45,849 nucleotides of DNA from an uncultured Lachnospiraceae bacterium. Lineage in GTDB: Bacteria; Bacillota; Clostridia; Lachnospirales; Lachnospiraceae. Where the stretch lies: NCBI GenBank assembly GCA_902489645.1, contig CABUAW010000014.1, positions 1 through 45,849 on the forward strand, written 5' to 3'. The notes under the pieces were generated by a model. The model ran no database searches, was not told the origin of the DNA, and saw nothing but the letters and a program-made list of their open reading frames with translations. Below, piece after piece: positions 33,613-40,577 of this stretch. Both the position numbers and the translations under genes were made by a program. Positions within the stretch are counted from its first letter, which is position 1. Every line of letters starts with the position of its first letter.

Positions 33613-34233
33613 ATGGATTTCAGAGAAAGTGAAACAATGAAAAATTTGATGCGGGCCTTTGCCGGTGAAAGTCAGGCGAGAAACCGATATACTATGGCGG
33701 CTTCCCAGGCCAAAGCCAATGGTTTGTATGTCATTGAAACCGTATTTACTTTTACGGCAGACCAGGAAAAAGAACATGCGAAATTATTTTATAGCCATTT
33801 AAAAGATATGGCCGGGGAAACCATTGCCATTGATGGCGGCTATCCGGTGGATATTGACCCGGAAATGACAAAGCTGCTCCGTATGGCCCAGCACAACGAA
33901 TTGGAAGAATATGATGATGTGTATAAACATTTTGGCGATACGGCAAAACAGGAAGGTTTTTCCCAGATTGGAGCGCTCTTTCATAATATTGCCGCCATTG
34001 AGAAAACCCATGCGGACCGTTTTGAACATTTTGCCCAGCTTATGGAACAGGGAAAACTTTTTGTAGCTGAACAGGAAACTGCCTGGATGTGCTTGAACTG
34101 CGGTTATATTTATAGCGGAAAAGAAGCGCCAAAGGTCTGCCCGGTTTGCCGGCATGAACAGGGTTACTTTATCCGACAGGTTATGGCGCCGTTTGATTTT
34201 TCACAGGTGCGCTGCCTTTGCGGCTGCCAGTAA
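33613..34233 (+). CDS. Rubrerythrin
   Basis: Non-haem iron peroxidase of 206 residues that removes hydrogen peroxide in anaerobes. The N-terminal four-helix diiron domain has AFAGESQARNRY and TADQEKEHAKLFYSHL in the first half, and a second half with IAAIEKTHADRF. The C-terminal rubredoxin domain has two CxxC knuckles, CLNC and CPVC, that bind a single iron. A short cysteine-containing tail (RCLCGCQ) extends beyond the rubredoxin fold and is unusual. AGGAGG precedes the ATG. It lies in the oxidoreductase operon and ends in a strong terminator. Confidence 0.95.
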   Translation: MDFRESETMKNLMRAFAGESQARNRYTMAASQAKANGLYVIETVFTFTADQEKEHAKLFYSHLKDMAGETIAIDGGYPVDIDPEMTKLLRMAQHNELEEYDDVYKHFGDTAKQEGFSQIGALFHNIAAIEKTHADRFEHFAQLMEQGKLFVAEQETAWMCLNCGYIYSGKEAPKVCPVCRHEQGYFIRQVMAPFDFSQVRCLCGCQ

Positions 34234-34247
34234 CATTGATAGGATAG

Positions 34248-34276
34248 GCCGTCGGTCATAAAGCCGACGGCTTTTT
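34248..34276 (+). terminator. Terminator after rubrerythrin
   Basis: GCCGTCGG (34248-34255) and CCGACGGC (34264-34271) pair perfectly, followed by TTTTT. Confidence 0.9.
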
Positions 34277-34277
34277 C

Positions 34278-34306
34278 TTGTATTTCACTTATTTTTATTG
34301 TAACAT
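34278..34306 (+). promoter_or_regulatory. Predicted promoter of the RlmD-type methyltransferase
   Basis: TTGTAT (34278-34283), 17 bases, TAACAT (34301-34306), directly after the rubrerythrin terminator. Confidence 0.45.
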
Positions 34307-34340
34307 AAAGATAGTGTGTCCAGAAAGGAATGGGTATTAA

Positions 34341-35516
34341 ATGAGCAAAAAAGAAGTCTGTCCGGTACATAAAAAATGCGGTGGCTGCCGTTATCAGGGT
34401 GTGCCCTATGAAGAACAGTTAAAGATAAAAGAAAAAATGGTCGGAAGGCTGATGGGAAAATACTGTAAGATTTATCCGATTGTTGGCATGGAAAATCCGA
34501 TGCACTACCGGAATAAGGTACATGCCGTTTTTGACAGAGACAGAAAAGGAAATATTATTTCCGGTGTTTACAGAGAAGGAACCCATCAGGTTATTCCGGT
34601 AGAATCCTGTATGATTGAAGATGTGCTGGCTGATGAAATCATTGGAACGATTCGTAAACTGGCAAAATCCTTTAAAATTAAAACTTATGATGAGGATACG
34701 GGTTATGGATTATTGCGCCATGTTCTTGTAAAACGGGCCTTTGCCACAAACCAGGTCATGGTCGTTGTTGTCACTGGTTCTCCGGTATTTCCGTCACGCA
34801 ATAATTTTGTTAAAGCTCTTTTAAAGGAACATCCTCAGATTACGACAATTATTCACAACATTAATGATAAGAGGACAAGTATGGTCCTCGGAGAACGGGA
34901 AAAAGTTCTGTACGGTAAAGGCTATATCGAGGATGTCCTCTGCGGCAAAAAATTTCGCATTTCCGCGAAATCCTTTTATCAGGTGAATCCGGTTCAGACG
35001 GAGGTTCTCTATAGAAAGGCCATTGAAGCTGCCGGCTTTACCGGAAAGGAATATGTGATTGACGCTTACTGCGGTATTGGAACCATAGGCATGGTAGCCA
35101 GTGATTATGTGGATTTGGTGGTTGGTGTGGAGCTTAACCGGGATGCGGTTCGGGATGCCATCGGCAATGCAAAGGTAAATGATATTAAAAATATTCGCTT
35201 TGTCTGTGACGATGCCGGAAAATTTATGGTCAAATTGGCTGCCGCAGCTCAACGGGATAAAAGTGTCCGATTACCGGATGTGGTTCTCATGGACCCGCCA
35301 CGGAGTGGCAGCGACGAAGCATTTTTAAGCGCCCTTGTTAAGATGGGGCCAAAGACTGTCGTTTATGTTTCCTGTAATCCGGTGACCCTTGAGCGGGATG
35401 TCAAATGGCTTGAGAAAAAGGGATATAAAGCGAAAGGCGTCTGGCCGGTAGATATGTTCCCTTTTACTGAGCATACAGAGGTCGTATGTTTGATGTCAAG
35501 GGTCGAAGGAGAATAG
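34341..35516 (+). CDS. 23S rRNA (uracil-5-)-methyltransferase, RumA/RlmD family
   Basis: SAM-dependent enzyme of 391 residues that makes 5-methyluridine in rRNA or tRNA. The N-terminal [4Fe-4S] ligands follow the C-x5-CGGC pattern (C7, C13, C16). The methyltransferase core has FYQVNPVQTEVLY, DAYCGIGTIGM, LMDPPRSGSDEAF and the catalytic-loop SCNPVTLERD. The TRAM RNA-binding domain found at the front of many homologues is missing, so this is the short form common in Firmicutes. Target base is not resolvable among RlmD-, RlmCD- and TrmA-like activities. The extreme 3' end contains the first copy of a GATGTCAAGGG repeat that recurs in the intergenic DNA downstream. Confidence 0.92.
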   Translation: MSKKEVCPVHKKCGGCRYQGVPYEEQLKIKEKMVGRLMGKYCKIYPIVGMENPMHYRNKVHAVFDRDRKGNIISGVYREGTHQVIPVESCMIEDVLADEIIGTIRKLAKSFKIKTYDEDTGYGLLRHVLVKRAFATNQVMVVVVTGSPVFPSRNNFVKALLKEHPQITTIIHNINDKRTSMVLGEREKVLYGKGYIEDVLCGKKFRISAKSFYQVNPVQTEVLYRKAIEAAGFTGKEYVIDAYCGIGTIGMVASDYVDLVVGVELNRDAVRDAIGNAKVNDIKNIRFVCDDAGKFMVKLAAAAQRDKSVRLPDVVLMDPPRSGSDEAFLSALVKMGPKTVVYVSCNPVTLERDVKWLEKKGYKAKGVWPVDMFPFTEHTEVVCLMSRVEGE

Positions 35517-35719
35517 GCACGAAAGCCCTTGATTTCAGGCGCTTTTCGGATTCCCGTAGCTTCGAGCAGGTTGAAGCGGCAATCGCTCTGAGGTAACTTA
35601 TTTATGGCGGCACGGCTCAAAAATCGGCAGGCTTGAGTAGCCGATTTAGATGTCAGAGGGTTGAAGCTGTAGATTAGATGTCAAGGGGGTGTGTGTCCGG
35701 GATAGATGTCAAAGGTGAA
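35492..35719 (+). repeat. Four dispersed copies of a GATGTCAaGGG repeat
   Basis: Copies begin at 35492 (inside the end of the methyltransferase gene), 35649, 35677 and 35705. The last three start at an exact 28-base spacing. The first two also share the extension GGGT(C/T)GAAG. The 264-base gap that holds three of the copies has no gene. It also contains a perfect 8-bp hairpin, AAATCGGC with GCCGATTT (35621-35647), without a T-run. Confidence 0.55.
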
Positions 35720-35780
35720 AGGCGTTTACGAAACGGCTTGGTAAATAAAAATTTTGATTTAAGGGAGAAACATCAGACAT

Positions 35781-36557
35781 ATGAAAGTTCACGAATTTGG
35801 AAGTAAATCGAATCCGGTAATCCTGCTTCTGCCGGGGACTATGTGTTACTGGAAAGGAAATTTTGACAACGTGATTGATAATCTGTCACAGGATTTTCTT
35901 GTGGCTGCAGTTGCATACACGGGATTCGATGAATCTGATACTGAAAGCTATGTTTCTGTGACAGATGAGCTTGAGAAAATTGAGCAATACATCAAAGAAC
36001 ATTACGACGGTAAGGTCCGTGCTGTATATGGATGTTCGCTTGGAGGCACTTTTGTTGCACATCTCGCCACAAGACATAATATTTCCATGAAATACGGCAT
36101 TATAGGAAGCTCTGATTTGAATCAGGCAGGCAATATTAAAGCATCGCTGATGGCAAAGCTGATGGTAAAGGTTACATATAACTTCATCCATACAGGACAT
36201 TACAATTCCAGATTGATGCAGAAACGATATGAGCAGCAGATGGCAGATTCTGATCCTTATAATAAAGCTTTTGTCGCTATCACGGGACGGGATAAATATG
36301 ACATGAGCTTCATCACGAAGGAAAGCATGATAAATCAGTTTAAATCTGACCTTGTCACACCACTTCCGACAGGAATCGATAATGGGGAAACTCAGATTCA
36401 TATATTCTATGCTAAAAAGATGGGTGAAAAATATCTTGAACGATACAGGAAATATTTCAAGAGTCCAATCATCCATGAACAGGACATGCGCCATGAGGAG
36501 TTACTCGGCGTTTACCCGGAAGATTGGTGTAAGCTGGTAAAAGAAATCTGCACCTGA
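35781..36557 (+). CDS. Alpha/beta hydrolase
   Basis: Cytoplasmic protein of 258 residues with the alpha/beta hydrolase fold. An early strand and oxyanion region reads NPVILLLPGTMCYWKGNF. The nucleophile elbow is YGCSLGGTF (Ser near residue 87), and a late histidine in DMRHEELLG is the likely catalytic base. No signal peptide or membrane segment is seen. The substrate is unknown; esterases, lipases and C-C hydrolases all share this core. It is isolated: repeats lie upstream and a terminator downstream. Codon use is more AT-rich than in the genes to its left, in keeping with an acquired region. Confidence 0.82.
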   Translation: MKVHEFGSKSNPVILLLPGTMCYWKGNFDNVIDNLSQDFLVAAVAYTGFDESDTESYVSVTDELEKIEQYIKEHYDGKVRAVYGCSLGGTFVAHLATRHNISMKYGIIGSSDLNQAGNIKASLMAKLMVKVTYNFIHTGHYNSRLMQKRYEQQMADSDPYNKAFVAITGRDKYDMSFITKESMINQFKSDLVTPLPTGIDNGETQIHIFYAKKMGEKYLERYRKYFKSPIIHEQDMRHEELLGVYPEDWCKLVKEICT

Positions 36558-36589
36558 CATAAAGTCGAATTTTCATAAACAGACTAAAG

Positions 36590-36633
36590 CTCCTTACTAC
36601 TGATTATCGTTTAGTGACGAGGAGCCTTTTTAT
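36590..36633 (+). terminator. Terminator after the alpha/beta hydrolase
   Basis: GCTCCT (36590-36595) pairs with AGGAGC (36621-36626), with a further ACTA/TAGT stem inside, followed by TTTTT. Confidence 0.75.
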
Positions 36634-36662
36634 ACTTCGATTTCGATTGTGAGGCCGGACTT

Positions 36663-36694
36663 GAATTCCACGGTGAAGCGAATTCCACGGTGAA
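36663..36694 (+). repeat. Tandem 17-base repeat
   Basis: GAATTCCACGGTGAA occurs at 36663-36677 and 36680-36694, with a period of 17 bases. It lies in the gene-free interval between the hydrolase and the MerR remnant. Confidence 0.75.
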
Positions 36695-36735
36695 ACGGTC
36701 AGCGAAGACTGAAAAAGTGTAGAAAACAAAGGATT

Positions 36736-36784
36736 TCCGGGAATTGGGACTGTTTGGATGGCAGTTTCAATTCCCGGATTTTTT
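36736..36784 (+). terminator. Orphan intrinsic terminator
   Basis: TCCGGGAATTG (36736-36746) and CAATTCCCGGA (36768-36778) pair perfectly over 11 bases, followed by TTTTTT. No intact gene precedes it, so it may mark the end of a deleted gene or belong to a small unrecognised RNA. Confidence 0.65.
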
Positions 36785-36833
36785 GCGTTATGGAAGTCTG
36801 TGGGAACGGGTCTACGGTAAAAAATGGCGGAGA

Positions 36834-36920
36834 GTTGTGGAGACAGGATAGATATCGGGTATGTTGTGGAGACAGGATTGTTAAAAGGGGTGTCGAGTTG
36901 ACAGGATTGTTAAATGAGAT
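36834..36920 (+). repeat. Three degenerate 29-base tandem repeats
   Basis: Units start at 36834, 36863 and 36892. GTTGTGGAGACAGGAT is shared by units 1 and 2, and GACAGGATTGTTAAA by units 2 and 3, both at a 29-base offset. There are no unique spacers, so this is a small tandem array and not CRISPR. Function unknown. Confidence 0.7.
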
Positions 36921-36988
36921 AAAACTTGCAATTCTTTTTATATTCAATTAATATGCTACTACCTTGAAACTAAGCATGAAAAGTGCCG

Positions 36989-37019
36989 TTGACTTTTCAC
37001 CTGGGACAAAGTTTATACT
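36989..37019 (+). promoter_or_regulatory. MerR-type promoter with 19-base spacer
   Basis: TTGACT (36989-36994) and TATACT (37014-37019) are 19 bases apart, the over-long spacing typical of promoters twisted open by MerR activators. Imperfect dyad ACTTT...AAAGT lies inside the spacer. It precedes the MerR remnant. Confidence 0.65.
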
Positions 37020-37034
37020 GGTACCAGAAGGAGG

Positions 37035-37727
37035 TCTATTAAACAGTTAGAGACGATGCTGTTTATTAGTCGGCTGAAAGCATATCATTTTTCGTTGGAA
37101 GAGATTAAGGCAATTTTTGAGTCGGAGGAGGTAATGGATGACAAACTATATGCGGCTCTTAATAAAAAGAAAAAAGAGATTTCAATGCAAGTGATGATGT
37201 ATAGAAATACGTTGGAGCAGATAGATGCTGATATGTCCGCCTTAAGAAAGGGAAAGTCGATTATATTGTATATGGAAGATATTGGTATAGAACTGGTGGA
37301 GGTGCCAAAGATGTATCTTCTGTCCATCCGAAAGATGATTCAGGAACAGGATTTCCCTGATGAGTATGAGTATTGCTTTGGAAAGCTGTTTAAGAAAATG
37401 AAGGAAAAGAGCCTTACAGAATCTGCTCCGCCAATGGTTTTGTTCCATAGTGATGAATATAGTCCGTTTGGGCTGGATACAGAATTTGCTGTACCAATCA
37501 AAGAGTATGCAACGGGAACAAGGGACTTTTCTCCCGGACTTTGTTTGAAAACCGTTGTGCATGGTTCCTACTCGCAGCTCTCTTCTGTTTATGCGAAGCA
37601 AATTGAGTGGGCAGAAAAAGAAGGGTACGAAAATTGAAATGCGCTTTATGAAGTTTATGTAACAAGTCCTTCGGAGGTTTTGCAGGAGAGCGAACTCATT
37701 ACAGAGGTTTACTATCTAGTAAAAAAG
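37035..37727 (+). pseudogene. MerR-family regulator lacking its N-terminal DNA-binding part, with an internal stop
   Basis: The frame KQLETMLFISRLKAYHFSLE joins directly to the ribosome binding site AAGGAGG, with no start codon at the right distance. In MerR proteins this stretch is the second half of the winged helix, so roughly the first 40-45 codons are gone. The rest has the dimerisation coiled coil (LNKKKKEISMQVMMYRNTLE) and a GyrI-like effector domain (about 75-190). TGA at 37635 interrupts the effector domain. The same frame continues after it with NALYEVYVTSPSEV, ending near YYLVKK, so a Gly codon GGA probably became TGA. The region 37056-37637 could still make a 193-residue fragment without DNA binding. 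Confidence 0.75.
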
Positions 37728-37789
37728 ATATTAAAAAATAAGATAGGAAATAAATGCGTTTGCAAATTTGCTAAAGTAAAGGAGATACT

Positions 37790-38682
37790 ATGGCTCAGAA
37801 AAGAATTAGGGAACTTGAACATAAGATTAACACTGATTACGGAAATACCACAGGCGTGATGGTGAAAATTGGTATATGAAAAATATTTTAAGGGATGCAC
37901 AAGAGAAAGCTAGGTTCATATTTATTCTGTAACGAAAAGTATTATTTCAATACTGATTGGGATTGCAGTAGATAAAGGCTATATTCAAAGCATTGAGCAG
38001 AAAGTGCTGGATTTTTTCCCGGAATACATAGTAAGGAAGAGAGAAAATACCATCCAAAATATCACAGTCAAGGATATGCTGACAATGACAGCACCTTATA
38101 AGTATCGTTTTTTTTGCTCCGTATGTGAAATATTTCACTAGTGAGGATTGAGTGAAATTCTCTTTAGACTTGCTAGGGGGCCGGGGGAAGATTGGAACAT
38201 TCCGATAGGCACCTCTGATTGGCCCGGATATTCTTTCAGGAATATTAGTAAAAACAACAGGTCAGTCGGTATTTGAGTTTGCAGATGAAAATTTATTTTC
38301 CCCATTAGAAATTCATATAGAAGGGGATTTGATGTTCGAAAACAAGGAAGAGCAACTGGCATTTAATGAATCTATAGATACCAGCGGATGGGTCCGGGAT
38401 TCATTGGGGATTCATACAGCAGGCTGGGGACTTACGCTTTTCCCCCTATGGATATGGCAAAAATCGGTCAGTTATATTTGAATAAAGGCCTATGGAGCGG
38501 AAAACAAATTGTATCAGAAAAGTGGGTGGAAGAAAGTACGAGAGAGCATAGCCGATGGAAAAAATATAATTTATGTGAATACAAGAGATAAAATAGTTGT
38601 GGCATCCGCTGCGCTTTTTATTCCAAAGGCGGGAGATAGGATAGATTTAATCAAAACATATATAGAACCAATATTTAAATAG
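37790..38682 (+). pseudogene. Broken serine beta-lactamase-family hydrolase gene
   Basis: Pieces of one beta-lactamase/class C-like serine hydrolase lie in order across all three frames. They are a start MAQKRIRELEHK behind AAAGGAG (37790), then HIYSVTKSIISILIGIAVDK with the catalytic SxxK, then NITVKDMLTMTAPY. Next come VKFSLDLLGG, APLIGPDILSGILVKTTGQS, MDMAKIGQLYLNKGLWSGKQ, and the end IIYVNTRDKIVVASAALFIP to the stop at 38680. In-frame stops interrupt it at about 37877, 37917, 38149 and 38203, with frameshifts near 37870, 38110 and 38440. The catalytic middle (Tyr motif) is not intact. It follows the MerR remnant, and the two probably decayed together. Confidence 0.85.
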
Positions 38683-38713
38683 CCTGAGAATAAAACGATG
38701 GAAACGGATTTAT

Positions 38714-38742
38714 TTGAATTTGAATACTAAGCATAGTATAAT
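38714..38742 (+). promoter_or_regulatory. Predicted promoter of the GntR-family gene
   Basis: TTGAAT (38714-38719), 17 bases, consensus TATAAT (38737-38742). Confidence 0.65.
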
Positions 38743-38766
38743 GGCAGAAAAGGATAAGGTGAGGTT

Positions 38767-39441
38767 ATGAAAGGGAATAAGATGTTATCACAAAGTGTTG
38801 CGGATAATATTCTATCCATGATAACAATAGAAAAAAGATTTTCTGTCGGTGATAAATTACCAAACGAACTGGATTTATCAGAAGAATTGAATGTAAGCCG
38901 TACTACGCTGCGAGAGGCCATCCGAATTTTGGTCGCTTTGGATATACTGGAAATTCAAAGAGGAAAGGGTACATATGTCAAAGAAAATGCGTTTAAGAAG
39001 CGGCAGGATTTAGAACAGTTATCGAGTGTAAAGGTCAACGCGAAGGACCTATACGAAATGCGTTTGATATTTGAACCGGAGGCCGCGTATTATGCCGCTT
39101 TAAGGGCAACGGATTCCGAGATAAAGCGGATACTGGAATTTGGCAAAAAGGTAGAAAAAGAAATCAGCAATCACGAGGACAGAACAGAGGATGAACATTC
39201 TTTTCATAAAGCGATTGCACAGGCTACCCATAATGAATTTATGAATAAACTCATGCCGATTTTATATCAGGCGATTTCAAAGGGGGTATATTTATCTTTA
39301 CAGAGCGATAAAGCCATTGAAGATACAATAAATGACCATAGAATGATTATGGAATTTTTGGAGCAGCGTAATGCGGAAGGCGCAAAAAATGCGATGAAAA
39401 TACATATCATGCACGCAATGAAGGAATTAGGGCTTGATTAA
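38767..39441 (+). CDS. FadR-subfamily GntR transcriptional regulator
   Basis: Cytoplasmic regulator of 224 residues. The N-terminal winged helix (about 5-75) has DKLPNELDLSEELNVSRTTL and ends with the wing IQRGKGTYV. The C-terminal FCD domain (about 95-215) is all helical, with metal/ligand-site residues in RLIFEPEAAYYAAL, HSFHKAIAQATHN and DHRMIMEFL. FadR-type proteins usually respond to small carboxylic acids and control neighbouring catabolic genes; no such genes are adjacent, so the target is unknown. AAGGTGAGG precedes ATG 38767. A direct repeat in the promoter of the acetyltransferase gene downstream is a possible binding site. Confidence 0.92.
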   Translation: MKGNKMLSQSVADNILSMITIEKRFSVGDKLPNELDLSEELNVSRTTLREAIRILVALDILEIQRGKGTYVKENAFKKRQDLEQLSSVKVNAKDLYEMRLIFEPEAAYYAALRATDSEIKRILEFGKKVEKEISNHEDRTEDEHSFHKAIAQATHNEFMNKLMPILYQAISKGVYLSLQSDKAIEDTINDHRMIMEFLEQRNAEGAKNAMKIHIMHAMKELGLD

Positions 39442-39447
39442 TATTTT

Positions 39448-39484
39448 AGGTTCTTGCTTATGGGGCAGGAGCCTTTATTTTTTA
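39448..39484 (+). terminator. Terminator after the GntR-family gene
   Basis: AGGTTCTTGC (39448-39457) pairs with GCAGGAGCCT (39465-39474) with two G-U pairs, followed by a T-rich run. Confidence 0.7.
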
Positions 39485-39489
39485 ATATA

Positions 39490-39534
39490 GACATCATACA
39501 ACTAATTGACATCATACAAACAGAAAGATATAAT
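39490..39534 (+). promoter_or_regulatory. Consensus promoter with direct repeat GACATCATACAA
   Basis: TTGACA (39506-39511), 17 bases, TATAAT (39529-39534): a perfect sigma-A promoter. The 12-base repeat GACATCATACAA occurs at 39490-39501 and 39508-39519, an 18-base period, and the second copy overlaps the -35 box, as an operator would. Confidence 0.7.
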
Positions 39535-39584
39535 TAGGGTGAGAATAGGATATTTAATATAATGATTTTAGGAGGTATGATGAG

Positions 39585-40205
39585 ATGAAAAGAATTGATG
39601 TGTCTGCATGGGAACGAAGTCTACACTATCAAGTATTCCGGAATAGTGCGGGGCCGCAGTATTGTGTGAGCTTTGCTCTTGATATCACGAACTTTTTGTC
39701 GAAAATCCGATGGAAAGGTTATTCTTTTACGTTTTCTTTTGTTTTTGCTGTTTCAAAGTGTGCAAATGAGATTAAGGAGTTCCGATACCGATTTGTAGAT
39801 GGTGAGCCTGTTGAATTTGAAAGAATTAACACAGCATTTACTTATTTGAATAAAGAAACAGAGTTGTTCAAGGTGGTAAATGTGGAAATGAAGGATACGT
39901 TGGAAGAATATGTGACAGCGGCCGCCAGAACTGAAAAAGAACAAGAAGAGTATTTTACTGCGCCATTAGGAAATGATGTATTTCAGTTTTCTGCTTTTCC
40001 TTGGGTGAGTTTTACTCATATTTCCCACACGGATTCGGGCCAAAAGGATAATGCGACGCCGTTATTTGATTGGGGTAAATATTACGAAAAGGACGGTAAA
40101 ATTTTGCTGCCATTTTCTGTGCAGGTACATCACTCCTTTGTAGATGGTGTGCATATCGGGAAATTGGCGGAGAAATTGCAGCACTATTTAGATACTTATG
40201 AATAA
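39585..40205 (+). CDS. Chloramphenicol acetyltransferase-like (CatA-fold) acetyltransferase
   Basis: Protein of 206 residues of the trimeric CAT fold. The catalytic histidine motif HHSFVDG lies near residue 187. The family-typical N-terminus (MKRIDVSAWERSLHYQVF) and the stretch FSAFPWVSFTHIS are also present. CAT enzymes transfer acetyl from CoA to chloramphenicol; this sequence is a divergent chromosomal type, so resistance should not be assumed. It has a perfect consensus promoter with a repeat over the -35 box. The next frame, a methyltransferase fragment, starts on the last base of its stop codon. Confidence 0.85.
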   Translation: MKRIDVSAWERSLHYQVFRNSAGPQYCVSFALDITNFLSKIRWKGYSFTFSFVFAVSKCANEIKEFRYRFVDGEPVEFERINTAFTYLNKETELFKVVNVEMKDTLEEYVTAAARTEKEQEEYFTAPLGNDVFQFSAFPWVSFTHISHTDSGQKDNATPLFDWGKYYEKDGKILLPFSVQVHHSFVDGVHIGKLAEKLQHYLDTYE

Positions 40206-40513
40206 TGGGTTGGGGGATAGCTGTTCGAAAAGGTTATCGTGCGCTTAAAGAAAAAGGAATTTTTATTACATTTGAAAATTTCGCACCTTGTGATGAGGCA
40301 ATGAAACATCTATATTTGAAACGGTGGGAAAAATATCAACACAGCAAAGGGAAAAGTATTCTGGCCTGTGAAAAACATCTGAATAGATACAATACAGAAT
40401 ATTTTCCAATAACAATACAAGAACAGATTAGGATTTTGAGAGATTGCGGCTTTGGGAGCGCAGAGATTTTTTGGTGTTCCTATATGCAGGTTGGCATTTT
40501 AGCAAGAAAGTAA
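40205..40513 (+). pseudogene. C-terminal fragment of a class I SAM methyltransferase
   Basis: Frame of 102 residues: GYRALKEKGIFITFENFAP, then TIQEQIRILRDCGFGSAEIF and a closing strand. This is the second half of a UbiE/Methyltransf-type fold (post-motif II strand, then the C-terminal helices). The SAM-binding motif I is missing, so the piece cannot be a working methyltransferase alone. The ATG at 40205 overlaps the acetyltransferase stop (TAATG), so it may still be translated. The likely explanation is a deletion that joined the acetyltransferase gene to the tail of a methyltransferase gene. Confidence 0.6.
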
Positions 40514-40532
40514 GTTTGCAAATGACTCGAAG

Positions 40533-40564
40533 TCGGCGGCCACCGGGTGATAAAACGCCGCCGA
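40533..40564. other. GC-rich hairpin between convergent genes
   Basis: TCGGCGG (40533-40539) pairs with CCGCCGA (40558-40564). It lacks a downstream T-run on either strand; on the minus strand the T-run comes before the stem. It may still slow transcription at the end of the AraC gene. Confidence 0.4.
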
Positions 40565-40577
40565 AAAATCAGTTCTG

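Noticed and set aside
36834..36920. 29-base repeats as a CRISPR array
   Set aside because: The units are contiguous and degenerate, with no unique spacers of constant length and no cas genes nearby.
37635..38205. TGA read as tryptophan in the 37-38 kb region
   Set aside because: Frameshifts and a TAG stop also occur there, and genes elsewhere in the window end normally at TGA, so simple decay explains it.
39585..40205. Certain chloramphenicol resistance gene
   Set aside because: The fold and HHSFVDG motif are present, but the sequence is a divergent chromosomal type and resistance cannot be concluded.
40533..40564. Intrinsic terminator for the AraC gene
   Set aside because: The stem is strong, but the T-run lies before it on the minus strand, so it lacks the required order.
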